A stretch of 64,000 nucleotides of DNA from Micrasema longulum (GCA_022494885.1 JAGVSM010000496.1:186001-250000); one strand, 5' to 3'; shown: positions 12,179 through 24,062, counted from the first letter of the stretch. Notes: generated from the letters alone by a model not told the origin. Numbers and translations: made by a program.

Positions 12179-13477
12179 GTAAATAATCAGTTAACAAAGG
12201 TGTTAGTTTTTAATAGCACGTGTCTTATCAGCACGTCGGTTTAATTTTGTGTAAATACTATGGTAAAGACGTATATATTGCATATAGTCAGTGGAGTTCT
12301 AACAGTGCGTAAGTCAAGTCAGAGCTATTTTTCATCAACAGTGCGAAAATCGAAAATTATGAAAATCATGAAAATACTTTATACAAAAGAATTTTTACAC
12401 AAAATCGTTTCTTATTCTTTTAATGAACTGATTTTGAATACTTTTTCCGAAAATTTATACTGCTAATGTAGTTCGTGACTTTAATTTTCGGTAGTTATTT
12501 TGCTCTCCTGTAAAGTAGTCACTTTTGATTTATGAACTTCCGCAGTTGCATAAGCAGAGGTATGTTGCATAACTAGTCAACATTAAAACATCGTAAAAGT
12601 AGATTGTATTAGAAAAAAAAAAACATGTATCATTTCTTAACTATGTTAATTAATAAAAAAAATAAATTTCAAATCGGCGTGGTGTTTTTGCCAAAACTAT
12701 CTGGTTATTTTTTTTTTTTAATCAAGTAGTAAATTAAAAAACAAAGTTGTTGAATTTGAATAATAATTTTTCACGATATTAATGCTTCAAACATTAAAAA
12801 TAGGTTATATATATACAAATATTTACTTACATTTTTTAATGATGCTTGACCACAAAGATGAGGCTTTAAGTCTTCAGTAAAAATATAAATGTAATGTAGA
12901 TTAATGGGAAGAACTTGGAATTCTTTTGATTGGCGGATCATTATTTCCACTTCTTCCATCATCACGTAATTGTTGCTCTATTGAGAGGAACATGAAATCG
13001 TTTTGCTGAGACTTTATATTGTATTTGCTATTCCATAAAAGCTCTCAAATAGAAACACCGCCCGGTCGAAGAATGGATGTAAGATACACGTACTGTTCTC
13101 TTACAAACGGGGAAGGTAATATTAAACACAAAACATGGTTATAAAAAATGGCTTCTCCTATCATGGTCCTCCGATTGTTTTCCACTTATACATCCATTGA
13201 TTTGACGCGTTGCTCCCGCGCGCATCATTCGAATACAGGGGCGGTGGGTGCTGATAAAAGAAATAGCCTACCCTTCTTAATCTTTTTTTAAAATAGTAAT
13301 TACTATATTATTTATTTTTATTTCAAGGCAATTGTTTTCTTTATTTTAATAACAGTTCTAATATTCTCGTTTTGAGCACTGAAAATCAATAAAATGTTAT
13401 GCAGAAAGCTCAAAATAAGGGAATGAGGACGATCATATTTTAATATATATATTTTTTTCTTTTTATAATATTTTTTT
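12179..13477. other. Unassigned AT-rich DNA
   Basis: Short frames at 12260-12466 and 12771-12965 have no recognisable content. No other feature supported. Confidence 0.4.
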
Positions 13478-13646
13478 GGCACCACAACAGGCCAGGAGGT
13501 CCAATTACAATGGTAAATTCCAGCACAAAACACCCAGGCTTCAAAGCACAAAATCACATTGAATTTTTGTATTCTCATCGGGAATCAAACCCGGAACCTT
13601 CCGTTTGTGAGTCAAGCGTCTTGACCACTACACCACGAAGGCCACC
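13478..13646 (-). repeat. tRNA-derived SINE (family 3), near complete
   Basis: On the minus strand the head reads GCCTTCGTGGTGTAGTGGTC (box A), then CGGAAGGTTCCGGGTTTGATTC spread over the box B. It ends GGCCTGTTGTGGTGCC. The copy at 48920-49084 matches along the whole length, and 309-391 matches the head, which defines a family with a ~75-base tRNA-like head and a ~90-base body. Confidence 0.7.
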
Positions 13647-13755
13647 GATATTGATTTGTGGCAGATATACAAAGATTCAACATATGTTGACGATACTGAC
13701 TGTGCTTTCAGTAAAGAGACGATAAATTTTAAATACATTAGTATTAATATTTACA

Positions 13756-14686
13756 TTAGAAAATATATTGTTGCCAGAATACATGTTTAGTAATGTTTAC
13801 GGTAATAACGACATTCATTGCTATCCCACGAGAGGGGGTGAAGGTTTCAGACTTCCCAAAACAAGAACCCAGGCAACTCAGAATAATCTGTATCATATGG
13901 GACTTAAGATGTTTAATGAGTTGCCAAAAGTGATTAGCGGTGCTGATGGCGATGGTTTTTGTAAAAAAAAATAAACATCCATATAGAAGGAGTGTCATCG
14001 GTAAGCGTCTGGATTGTAAAGCAATGTTTATGTAATGTTTTGTTTTTGAAACTATTTTTGTTAACATATTGCTTATTAGTTAAGGTATAACTAGATTAAC
14101 TTGAACAAACATCTCGTCAAAAAATTACATTAAACATTACAAAATTAAAATTACGTACTTCAAATAAATGTTTATTGCAAGCGATGTTACTACTAATCCT
14201 ACCAAATTTTTGGTAGATCTTCCGATTTTGGAAGCAATCTACCGATTTTGAGAGCAATCCACTGATCTATCGAATTCGATGGAATGAAATTTCATTTCAA
14301 AAATGATATTTTCTATGAAATTTTGAACAATCGTCAATTTTTGTTACACATGTAAATGTGTATGTGCGTGTGAGTGAGTGTGCGTGTGCGTGTATATGTG
14401 TGTGTAATTATACATGCGTGCGCACGCATGCTCATTTGCATGCATATGTATATGCACGTATTTATAAAAAAATGTTTTACATTCCTTCATTTATTTTTTG
14501 AAATATATGTGTATTTTGTACTAAAATTATTAATATTGTAATCCCACAGCAAGCACAAGAAGTTGCTTCTTTTTTGGTGCGGTATTCCGTTTCGTTTTTT
14601 GTTTTTGTACTTTTGCTTTATTATGTATTTCTTTTTGTTAACATAATATAACTTTATATTATATTGAATAAAAAAAAAAAAAGTAG
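13756..14686 (+). pseudogene. 5'-truncated LINE with RT C-terminus and poly(A)
   Basis: The frame at 13768-13974 contains DIHCYPTRGGEGFRLPKTRT and then MGLKMFNELPK. This is the R-x-x-x-D-I-H...TR...LP..R...G.K.FN.LP motif of the C-terminal tail in jockey/CR1-type reverse transcriptases. The frame breaks at a poly(A) run near 13968, consistent with slippage. The 3' untranslated part contains CAAGCACAAGAAGTTGCTTC, which is shared with the LINE end at 47958-48262, and ends AATAAAAAAAAAAAA at 14667-14685. A GT-rich tract (14348-14461) interrupts it. Confidence 0.65.
14348..14461. repeat. GT-rich alternating tract with 18-bp palindrome
   Basis: A degenerate (TG)n/(TGCG)n tract runs into a perfect 18-base palindrome, CATGCGTGCGCACGCATG (14413-14430), and then the near-palindrome TGCATATGTATATGCA. 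Alternating purine-pyrimidine order is almost unbroken across it. Confidence 0.8.
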
Positions 14687-14689
14687 TAG

Positions 14690-15647
14690 TAAGTAAGAGT
14701 AGATTTTACGTTTTCTTTAAAAAAAAAAATTTAATTTAATAGTTAATCGAACTATTCGGATTTCTACATATCCGGATATCGTCTGGCACTCTCGTTAATC
14801 CGGAAAGTTGGAGTTTTATCTAACTTGTTTTTCTTATTTAAGACAGCAAAAACATGACATGTATATTATATTTCAATTTGAATTTCACTTTCCGCCCTTG
14901 AAGGTCGCAGGCCACTGTCGTGTGTCCCCAGAAATAATGATGCCGCCACGTTGGACTTGCGGGGAATGCTGATGATTTGTAGCCAGCAAATCTGATCCTG
15001 TTTCTCGACATTTAGAAGAAGAGAAGCAAAGTAAATCGTGCCCGGAGCGTGCGTCATGCGTACATTTAAATATTCTTGCGGATGAGGCAAGAACGCCAAT
15101 CAACATCACTCGTACGTTAATATTAATTACTTGGCTATCCTAAGGAACGAAATATTTGTTAGCGATGTGGATTATTTTACTCGTAATGAAAATGTAAGCC
15201 TAATTAGATTGTTAGGAAAAAAAACTCTGTGGTAACGTGATTATTATATTTTTATTCTGAATATAAAATAAAAACCTTTTTAAAAATGTGTAAAATAAGA
15301 AAAGTAAAAATGCGTTATCGGTAGACAACGTTAACGTTAAAAATATGCTCAATTTTCTTTGTAAAATGTTGTTTTACCCATTTGATGAAAACTACTGTGG
15401 TTCGTATAGTGAATGCTTACTTTATATTAGTTTAGGATTTTTTAAATTAAATGTTATTGTTAAATATGCAGTTTTTGTGGAAATTGACATATTAAGAGTT
15501 CTGAATGATACCACACAAATAATTTTAATTACCGACTCTATAGTTATTTTTTGCAAATTCTACCGTTGTTTAAATCTGTTAAACTGTATTTTTTTCAAAA
15601 AAGAAATATATGCTTTCGTATGATTTACCTAAATAGTAAACTTTAAG
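14690..15647. other. Intergenic; possible pogo-like fragment
   Basis: At about 14738-14815 the words ATTCGGATTTCTACATATCC and GTTAATCCGGA resemble the ATTATCC / GGATAAT termini of pogo-like elements (compare 23975-24062). The frame at 15345-15623 has no recognisable content. Otherwise nothing supported. Confidence 0.3.
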
Positions 15648-15776
15648 GGCCATTTTCAACGAGCTCTAAACAATTCACTATTAGAAAACGGAAATAAAGT
15701 TGGAGTAGAGTGGGATTCGAACCACGGACTATTGGTCCGTGAGTCCGAGACACAAGCCACAGGACCACAATCCAAT
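15648..15776 (-). repeat. tRNA-derived SINE (family 1)
   Basis: The minus strand has ATTGTGGTCCTGTGGCTTGT (box A side), box B GGTTCGAATCCC, then CCAACTTTATTTCC, TTCTAATAGTGAATTG and a GTTGAAAATGGCC end. It is the best-preserved full copy of the family in the window. Confidence 0.75.
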
Positions 15777-15964
15777 TCAAGATTCAATTCGTATAAGCAT
15801 TTAAATAATGTATTGATCGCATTAAGAATTCATTATTATCCTTTCACACTTAAAGATGTATAGGGCACTGCATCCAAAATATTTCAATAATATATAAAAA
15901 TATAAGTTTAAAAAATATGTATGCGCTTTGTAATATATATTGTAAATGATACTCAAGTTAATCA

Positions 15965-16330
15965 ATAATGTTTTGGGTATGTTCAAATGCTTATAGACAG
16001 GCTGGATTTCCTTCCTAGTGAGCTATTTAGATCTAAATTGCTTGCAACAGAGAGAGAAAACTCTTTTGAGAAGGGAATCTGGAAGTCTAGATATTTACGG
16101 GACTTATGACCTGTCATTGGCGGGTTTAAATGGCCACCGTACACACTGTGTAATATTTACCATTCTGCCTATGTTTAAACATCCGCATTTCCGCAATTCT
16201 ACCATCTGTTGAAATTGTGCAGTAAAAGAGCTGAAACCTTTATCATGTGGGTGAGATGCATCCGGCTAAACCATTTCACCTACTAGGCAACGCTTGAAAA
16301 CAATTTTCCAATTTTCATTCGTCTTCTTGT
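15965..16330 (+). repeat. Dispersed repeat family X, longest copy
   Basis: About 365 bases. It starts at GTTTTGGGTATGTTCAAATG and GGCTGGATTTCC, passes GCAACAGAG, TCTGGAAGTCTAGA and GACTTATGACCTGTCATTGG, and ends TCACCTACTAGGCAACGC. A minus-strand copy of the second half lies at 17740-18015. No terminal inverted repeat and no tRNA-like head, so the class is uncertain. A chance frame (16018-16212) lies inside it. Confidence 0.6.
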
Positions 16331-16344
16331 ACTAGTTAAATTAA

Positions 16345-16690
16345 CAATGTTTTGAGTATGTAGAAATGTTTGTTAACAAGCTGGATTTCCTCCCTAAGGA
16401 AAAGCCCTGTAAATGCAAACTTCCATATTGCCTTCTCCAAAATGCTTTCCCTCTCTGTTGCAACAAATTAAGATACTGAAGTCTATTATACTGAGAGGAA
16501 TCCTCCCCTCCCAGGGTAAATACCTAAAAAATAAAATTATCTTTGATATGAAATCCCTATACCAATAATCATATCATTGGCTAGCCAATGACAGTTATAA
16601 AATCCTGTAAATGCCTAGACCTTCATTTTCCTTCTATAAAATGGTATCCATTTCTATTGAAGTACATTAATTTCATAGACTCTTGACCAA
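16345..16690. repeat. Family X, rearranged copies in both orientations
   Basis: Begins as a plus copy (GTTTTGAGTATGTAGAAATG, CTGGATTTCCTCCCTAAGG at 16350-16400). It then switches to minus-strand material (CCTCTCTGTTGCAACA at ~16451 and a second minus block at about 16575-16670 with AATGCCTAGACC). This indicates nested insertion or inversion within the family. Confidence 0.5.
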
Positions 16691-17520
16691 GAACCTGTTT
16701 TTTAAATATCAGTAAGAAAATATTCATCGTTGGAGGAAATATTAAATATTTTATCTTACAATATGCACAGCTCATTCTTAGAATCTCGTCTGATTAAAAT
16801 TATTTACAGAAATATCGAGATTAGCATATTTTGAGTTATGGATCCTCCGTGATGAAATATTATTCTTTATCTAGTCCGACGTTTTCCAGGAAGTTCCGAC
16901 GAGGCCATTTTAGTTCCCGTCGTTTCTATACTAGTGGGCCATTTAACCCTATAAAATACAATAAAAAAACATAATCTCGCCAATCATTAAATTCGAAACA
17001 ATTTTATTTTATATTAAGCTATGTTCACGTGAGTTTGATCTGGCTAACAACTGTAAGAAGATTTATATCTATTCATTGTTTAAACGTCAATTAATGAAAA
17101 AAATCCTCCTTCAAGATTGATTGACAATGCGCTTTTGGGAAGTTTATATCTTTTGTGATACATTTTTCGCCATATTATTTTATTCAAAATCAGTTGTGGT
17201 GAGTGGTGAGGTTGCACATGTTGAGATAGGTTTATCTCGAGTCTCCGTTTGACGTTGTCCTGGGTGTTTTTTTGATTTGCTGCCTTCACAGGCTGTTCGT
17301 GTATATACTCGAACTTATTTTCTGTAAAAAAGCCAACAGTAATGTTAAAAATCAACATTTTCAGTCCCCACAGTTAAAAGTGAGTTTTATATTTCAACAT
17401 AAACGAGTTGTAATTTAAAAAAACTTTTGACTCACCAAAAATTCATTATGATGAGTGGATCAAGCCAAATAAGTAAAATGTGTGTACTGTTTTTGAAATT
17501 TGGTCTATTGGTCTATATAT
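16691..17520. other. Unassigned AT-rich DNA
   Basis: The minus-strand frame at 17080-17358 has no recognisable content. No other feature supported. Confidence 0.4.
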
Positions 17521-18081
17521 ATTGGTTATGTTTTTTATGATTATTTTAGTTTATATTGTTTATTATGGTAATGATAATTGGGTTAAGGACTGGATTCAAC
17601 TCCCTGGGGAGCTGTTTATATTAACATATTACTACAGAGATGAAGAACATTTAAGAAAAGGTAATATAGAGTTGGACAAACTCAAAATATTGTTGATAAA
17701 TTACCTGGTCCATAAAAAAGTATAGAAATTGAAAAAATAACATTTTCAGGCGTTGCCTAGTATGTAGGTGAAATAATTCAATTAGATGAATCTCACCCGC
17801 ATAAATAAAGGTTTCAGCTCTTTAACTTCACAAACATCAACAGATGAAAGAATTGAAGGAATATAGATGTTTAAATAGAGACAGAATGGTGAATGTTACA
17901 CAGTGTGTAAATTGGCCACTTAAACCAGCCATTGACAGGTCATAAGCCCTGTAGATGCCTAGACTTCTAAATAACCTTTTCTTAAATCTTCTTCATCTCT
18001 GTTGTAATATGTTAAATTGGCTATGTTTTTTATGATTATTTTAGTTTATATTTTTTATTATGGTAATGATAATTGGGTTAA
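17521..18081. repeat. Composite repeat: 66-bp direct repeats around inverted arms
   Basis: The block 17521-17586 is repeated at 18016-18081 in the same orientation with 2 differences in 66. Between them 17621-17665 and 17971-18015 are inverted copies of each other (about 42 of 45). The inner arms belong to family X: 17587-17680 in plus orientation, about 17740-18015 in minus orientation. The right inverted arm abuts the second direct repeat with no gap. Confidence 0.75.
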
Positions 18082-18144
18082 TTAGATTAATTACTTTTTT
18101 TGTTATTATTAGTATTATGTTAACTTTGTTAAATAACTAATTTA

Positions 18145-18255
18145 AGACATGTTTTATAATTTGTAGAATGTTTCCCTTGGCACGGGACACTCCAGTGAGG
18201 GAAAATTATTTTGTATAAAAAAAAAGTACAATGTAAAAGTATAAATAAATTTTTC
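18145..18255 (+). mobile_element. LINE 3'-end fragment (copy 1)
   Basis: Contains GAATGTTTCCCTTGGCACGG, ACACTCCAGTGAGG and ATGTAAAAGTATAAATAAAT. The same string of blocks occurs at 34811-34925. The (AAAT)n end and lack of inverted repeats fit the 3' end of a non-LTR retrotransposon. No coding sequence remains. Confidence 0.55.
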
Positions 18256-18555
18256 AATAAATAAAAATGATTCAATGGTGACTGAATCGGTGTGAGTACG
18301 TTTAAACTTGAATTTTGCATAATATTAATAGTTATTTTTAGAATGCTAACAAATAATAAAAGAATAAAAGTAAATAATATGAAACTATTGCTGATTAGGT
18401 TAAAAAGATAATGTCCCTTTCATCAATATTTTAGTTTAAGTTGTTTACGGGTGAATAATTGAATTATGAAGGTCTTGTGTAAAATTAAGTATTTAAGTAG
18501 TAGTAGAGATGAGGGGTAGCGTAATTAATATTAAGTAGGCAGGCAGAACGGGAGG

Positions 18556-20928
18556 ATGCCTTTGACAAACTTCGATGAGGCTCGCAACCCGTCAGGTCGC
18601 TCCTTCCGTGGGGGCGCACAGAGGAGGAAAACGCAAGAATGCAGAATTGCGACATGGAATATAAGGGGACGCATGGGTGAAAAAATGAACGAATTGTGTG
18701 ATGTGATGAGGAATAAATGTTTAGATATATTATGTATAACGGAAAGTTGGAAAAAAGGAAGCGGTTCGATGGAACACGGTGACGCCCTGGTTCTTTGGTC
18801 AGGTGTCCCAGATACAGACAGAGCCTGCCAGGGTGTTGCCGCGTTTCTATCGCCCAGAATGATAGAGTGTATGAAAGAGTATGTCCTTATAAGTTCTAGA
18901 CTTATGTTTGTCAGATTCAAGATTGGATTGACGAGTATTATTTTATTAATAGGATATGCTCCTGTGAATTCCGACTGCGAATCTGAGAAGGATAAGTTTT
19001 GGACAAGTGTGATGAATGTAATGAATGGAAAAAAAGATAGTGAGAGAGTAATACTTGCGGGAGATTTGAATGGGTGGGTGGGAACTCGAAGAGACGGGAT
19101 GGAGTCAGCCCTAGGCATGTTCGGGGATGGAAAACAGAATGATAATGGAAGAAGACTGCTAGAAGTATGCCTGGAATGGAATCTTTTTGTGTCAAATACG
19201 TTCTTTGATCATAAGGAAATCCACCAGTATACGTGGGAGAGAGGCAATGAAAGATCTATTATCGACTATGTAGTCATTGACTCTAGATTGAGGCCTGTAA
19301 CAGTTGATACGCGGGTGTACAGAGGAGCCGAAATGGAAACAGATCACTTCTTGGTGGTATCAAGGGTAATCTTGTTTCAAGGATGGCGGTCCAAGACCCG
19401 CAAAATGCAGGCGCCTTCTAGAGTCAAAGTTGAAAAACTCCAAAATGATTGCATAAAAAATAAATTTGAAAGGGCCGTAAATCTTAAACTGATCGATGAA
19501 TGTGTGGAAAATATGAGTATTGATGCAATGTGGGAATGTTTGAAAAATGGTATGTGTGAATCTGCAATGGAAATATGCGGTATAACGAAACAAGGAAGAA
19601 AGAAAGGTGATGCTTGGTGGGACGATGGAATAAAAAAACTAGTGCAAGAAAAGAAGGAAGCATGGTTAAATCTGCTGACAGTGAATAAAGCGATTGGTAA
19701 TAGGTATGCAGAATTAAAAAGCATATATAATGAATGTAAGAAGAGAGTGAAACAAGGTGTGTGTGAACGAAAAAAATTGTTGAAAAAAAAAGAGGGAATC
19801 AAAATGACCGAGAACTTCCAAGAAAATATAAAGATATTCTGGAAAGCGGTGAAAAATTCCCGAAACAGTAATGAAAGTGGATGTATGACAGCTATAAAAG
19901 GAAAAGATGGGAAAATGGTGACAAATGATAGTGGAATAAAAACAAGATGGAAGGAATACTTTGAGGAGGTGTATGAAACACATACAGGAAATATAAGCAC
20001 TGCAGCACCTCCTCAGGTAAATTTAAATGCATATGATGGTACGACAGAGATAATAATGGAAGAAATAAGAATTGCTGCCAAATATATGAAGAATGGAAAA
20101 GCGCAAGGTTTTGATAATGTTGCTACAGAATTTATAAAGGCGGGCGGTGAAATAATTTTTGTATGGCTGCACAAACTTTTCAACCGATGTTTAGAGGAGG
20201 AATACACTCCTCCAGACTGGAGAAGGGCTGTTGTTATGCCTCTATACAAAGGAAAAGGTTCAAGAGTAGAATGCGGAAATTATAGAGCAATCAGCCTTTT
20301 GAGCGCTGTTGGCAAAATGTATGGAAGAATACTGATTGATAGAGTAAGAAAAGTTACAAAGGATAGAGTGTGGGATATTCAGAGCGGTTTTATGAATGGA
20401 AGAGGATGTATGGATCAAATATTTGCTTTACGAAACATGACAGAAAAATTTCTTGCTAAAAACCAAAAGCTTTTCTGCGCATTTGTCGATCTGCAAAAAG
20501 CGTTTGATAGAGTTGACAGAGAAAAATTATGGAAGGTGTTATCGGAGTACGGAGTAAGCGTAAATCTAACACGTGCTATTGCTTCTCTGTATAAAGACAG
20601 CACAGCATGTGTTAGGGTAAATGGATCATACACATCGTGGTTTGACATTCATAAAGGAGTGAAGCAGGGATGTGTTATGTCACCATGGCTGTTCAACGTG
20701 TATATCGATAACTGCATGAAAGAACTGAAAGGCTTAAGAATGGGAGCAAAAATGGGTGATTTAAAAGTCAATTGTCTTTTGTATGCTGACGATGCTGTAC
20801 TCCTTGCTAATAACAAAGAGGAACTGCAATTCTTGGTAACAAAGGTCTACGATGTATGCAAGAGAAGCGATTTGCTGATGAATGTCGATAAATCGAATGT
20901 GATGGTTTTGAAAGAAATGAAAGTATGA
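18556..20928 (+). pseudogene. RTE endonuclease-reverse transcriptase, N-terminal 790 codons
   Basis: The ATG at 18556 is the first after an in-frame TAA at 18532. The endonuclease spans about residues 28-270: TWNIRG (N35), ITESW (E63), GYAP (Y134), GDLNGW (D170, N172), IDY (D237) and TDHF (D263, H264), so the catalytic set is complete. The reverse transcriptase follows from about residue 500: GFDNV, FVDLQKAFDRV (D645), KQGCVMSPWLFN and LLYADDAVLLA (Y743, A744, D745, D746). The protein would nick target DNA and prime cDNA synthesis from its own transcript. The frame ends early at a TGA that overlaps the next frame by 4 bases. That is a lesion, not a natural stop (see 20925-21611). Confidence 0.9.
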
Positions 20929-21611
20929 CTAAATGTGAAATCACTGTGAATGGAGTTATACTAAAACAAGTAGAGGAATTTGTGTATCTGGGAAGTATGT
21001 TCACTAGGGATGGAATGACTGAGAAAGATATTGAAAGGAGGGTGAGTGCCGGGAACAGAGTGAACGGTGCACTTAAATCGACCTTGGCAAATAAATGCTT
21101 GTCACAAGAGGCAAAATTGGCAGTTCACAACGGAGTCCTGGTCCCATCCCTGATGTATGGGAGCGAAGTATGGACTTGGAAAAACAGGGATGAAAGTAGG
21201 CTGAATGCTGTCGAAATGCGATCTCTCAGGCGAATGTGTGGTAAAACTATGTACGATAGATGCACAAATGTTGAGATCCGTACATTATGTAAGGCTGAGA
21301 CAAGCATTATCGACAAAATCAAGAAAGGAGCTCTGCGCTGGTTTGGACATGTAGAACGAATGGACAGCGAGAGAACGGCTAAGAATATTTACAATGCGAA
21401 TGTTGATGGATGCAGAAATAGAGGAAGACCGAGAAAGACATGGCATGACCAAATCCAACAAATACTTAAAGATGGACATGTCAAAAGTCGGAATAATCGG
21501 CGCGCGTGCATGAGAAGATGTATGAATGTAGAGGAAGCGAGATCTGTATGCAAAGATAGAGTGTTGTGGCGTTCTATCCTCTCTGCCTACCCTTACGGGG
21601 AAACGGCGTGA
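20925..21611 (+). pseudogene. RTE C-terminal part, frameshifted from the RT domain
   Basis: 228 codons in a different frame from 18556-20928. Motifs are FVYLGSMFTRDG, LMYGSEVWTWK, VEMRSLRRMCG, LRWFGHVERM, RGRPRKTWHDQI and a final SAYPYGE. They form the conserved tail after the thumb in lepidopteran RTE proteins. In the related minus-strand copy the frame continues unbroken from the RT end into this part (61205-61636). There the run is five T (61559-61563 as A), here four (20906-20909), so a one-base loss explains the break. The overlap ATGA is therefore accidental, not translational coupling. Confidence 0.88.
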
Positions 21612-21640
21612 TGGTTTATTTGTTTTGTTTATGAACTAAC

Positions 21641-22482
21641 CGTGTAATTTCGTTGATTGTCAGAGGGACAGCGAGGTTGCGTGTTTAATGAATGAAAGGT
21701 ATCACTGTCATAAACAAATTAGGTTTAAAAAACCTAGTTTTCAAATATTGATTATAATATATATATCGTGGGCATTCCGCGAAGAGGCATAAAATCATAA
21801 TTACTAGTTTCGAGATATTTTGGGTTAAAATGATTGAGGCTACACATTATGTTTTTATACACGGCACAAAATGCCTTTTACCATTCAAAAAATTCATAGT
21901 GTGTAGATATAAATACTTTAAATAATAAACAGTGTATAAACGAGAGAAAAAAAAACCGATTGTTAGAAATGCCATATTGATCTATCAACTGGGTAAGTAT
22001 TGTTATGACTTAATTCATTTTCGCTGATATGTAATACCATAGTAGGTACGGTCTATTTTAGTGGAAATCACATAATAAAATCACTCTGTGTAACTTGGAT
22101 TATTATTTTTTAAATTATAATATATTGGTTTATTAAGTACCTCAAATGTTTGGTTAATAATAAGGTAAATAAAGCTAAATTAAGAAAAAACAATTTTATT
22201 AATAAAAAAAAAAAATTTTACGTGAATATTGCACTATTTATTTTCAACCGATTATTGTATTTATTTATTTCACATAAGCAAAATTACAGACAAACATTAG
22301 ACTTAAACACTAAGGATAAATCAAGCAAGCGAAGGAGTGTGGTATAGTGGAATACTTGAGAGGATCTATCGGTTTCTATATAGGCAATGCCTGTTCTAAG
22401 GAACCGATATGTTTCGGCAAAAAAATACAATTATAAAGGGTCGTATTTGCTTAAATGTACACAGATACATCTTTTTAAAAAT
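21641..22482. other. Unassigned AT-rich DNA
   Basis: No supported gene, RNA or repeat; only an inverted TAGGTTT/AAACCTA at about 21719. Confidence 0.4.
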
Positions 22483-22640
22483 CTTTATAAGTCATGAAAT
22501 AAATGTATAATGCATGTATATGATAAGTATGAATGTAATATATAAGTATGTAAATAATAAAATAAGTATGTATGTAATATAATAAATATGTACAGAATAT
22601 ATAAGTATCTACAAAACATATAGGTACGTTTATAATATAA
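22483..22640. repeat. Degenerate ATAAGTATGTA tandem repeat
   Basis: Variations of ATAAGTATGTAATATA recur about every 20-30 bases. Low complexity; the minus-strand open frame across it is a by-product. Confidence 0.6.
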
Positions 22641-23974
22641 ACGGATTGTCTACAAGTCAAGCCATATTGCTTTCATGAATATCAGTATCCTTGAAATAAA
22701 GGATGCTAGCATATCAAATTTGAAAATCGTGTGGAATACTTTTTTCGTATTCCTTGAACGGATTAATATTCTACGGAAAATAATTACGTAAGATAAGACT
22801 TAGGATAGTACATTTTTTCAGATTGTAGAGCATTTGCTGAACAATATTACCTCATCACTAATTCAAAACTGTCTCTCTTAAACATGATTTTTGTATGACT
22901 TTTAACAATCGCCTGTATTTATCTACCGAGTGATTACAAAGCCGGCTCCTTTAACGTCTCGATACGTACACTCGGAAAGATAATAAACCAGATAGAAAAA
23001 AATTAAAAAATTAATTTATTTTTTATAGGGACAACATTTCGACACCTAGATGCTCTTATGTATAGTGGGGTAGAATTTTGATAATTTTTTTTTACATCTG
23101 AGCGTTTGTTTTTAAAACTGACAGTTATGTTTAAATACTATTCAAAAACTGCTATTTTTATTTATTTATTTATTATTCATCATGCTATTTATTGCATTTA
23201 GCTGGCAGTTGGCAAGCCAAATGTCAAGAAAACCAGTCGCCATAGTAATTGTTATTTAATTTTCATTTTTTTAAATTAGATACTCCTTACTATTTTGCAA
23301 ATGCAATGTATTGTATTATTTTTATGGTGAACGCCGATTTTTTGCCAGTGAACTGTATTTATTTGCGAGGAAAACAAAAAACAAACTGACACGAGCGTTG
23401 ACTTAGAGATTACACACGCGTTGACTTATGATTGCGATAACTTAAGCATGTTCATTACTGTTCATTGTGATCGCTAAAATGCTTAGCATGTTTTTAAGCA
23501 CGGCGATAGGTATTTGTGATTGAGCTACGGGTAGTTGTTCGATATTTTGAGATACTAGCCAGACAGTCCTTTACAATAATCGAATAACCTTTTATTATAG
23601 CCCATTACGAGATATTTCATTGTCATGGTCACCCTATAGGTACCTAGTAAATTTATGCCCCTCCCTTTTTCCCTCCCGATTTTTAACAATTGCTCCCACA
23701 AACATTAAAAATATATAAAATTATTGTATATTGGGTTAGCTACTAAATTATTGTGTTCTATCAGCACGTTGGTTTTATACATGTATACAACTACCTATTA
23801 TGATAAAGGTTCGCTATTCTTACAAAAAAAAAAACAGCCAGTTAGAAATAAGTGTAAAAACATTCATATAAAAATCAAAACTACTAATTTTTTGACAAAT
23901 AATTGGAGCGACATCGCCAGGTTAAAAATCTCGTAAATTTTTAACGTTTTTATTTCTGTTTTTTCATGATCTTC
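22641..23974. other. Unassigned AT-rich DNA
   Basis: A short (TTTA)n at about 23160-23175 may be a LINE tail. No gene supported. Confidence 0.35.
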
Positions 23975-24062
23975 AGTAAAACTTCAATTATCCAAATAAT
24001 TGAGTTTCAGACGTTATCTGGATATGCAGAAATCTGGATAATTGGATTAATCGTTAAATTAA
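23975..24062. mobile_element. Possible pogo-like DNA transposon terminus
   Basis: CAGTAAAACTTCAATTATCC (about 23974) and CTGGATAATTGGATTAAT (about 24033) are complementary around ATTATCC / GGATAAT. They resemble the ends of pogo/Tigger-like elements. No transposase is nearby, and the assignment rests on the terminal words only. Confidence 0.35.

Larger units (their letters stand above)
18543..21640 (+). mobile_element. RTE-clade non-LTR retrotransposon, near full length
   Basis: About 3.1 kb with a single coding unit: an APE-like endonuclease, a reverse transcriptase and a C-terminal domain. There is no separate gag-like ORF1, as expected for RTE. It ends GGCGTGATGG followed by a T/G-rich simple tail rather than poly(A), also an RTE feature. 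The coding unit is broken by one frameshift at the T run 20906-20909. Shorter copies in the window lie at 3447, 41936, 42046, 53412, 60655 and (divergent) 62975. The protein resembles the family named HmRTE from Heliconius. The exact 5' boundary and target-site duplication were not found. Confidence 0.9.

Noticed and set aside
18531..20000. Minus-strand frames of 195 and 207 codons (18531-19118, 19377-20000)
   Set aside because: Antisense shadows of the RTE coding region; rich in Ser, Phe and His, as expected for the complement of Lys/Glu-rich coding DNA.
20925..20928. ATGA overlap as termination-reinitiation between two RTE ORFs
   Set aside because: The sister copy at 61.5 kb is in one frame with one more T, so the overlap results from a deletion.
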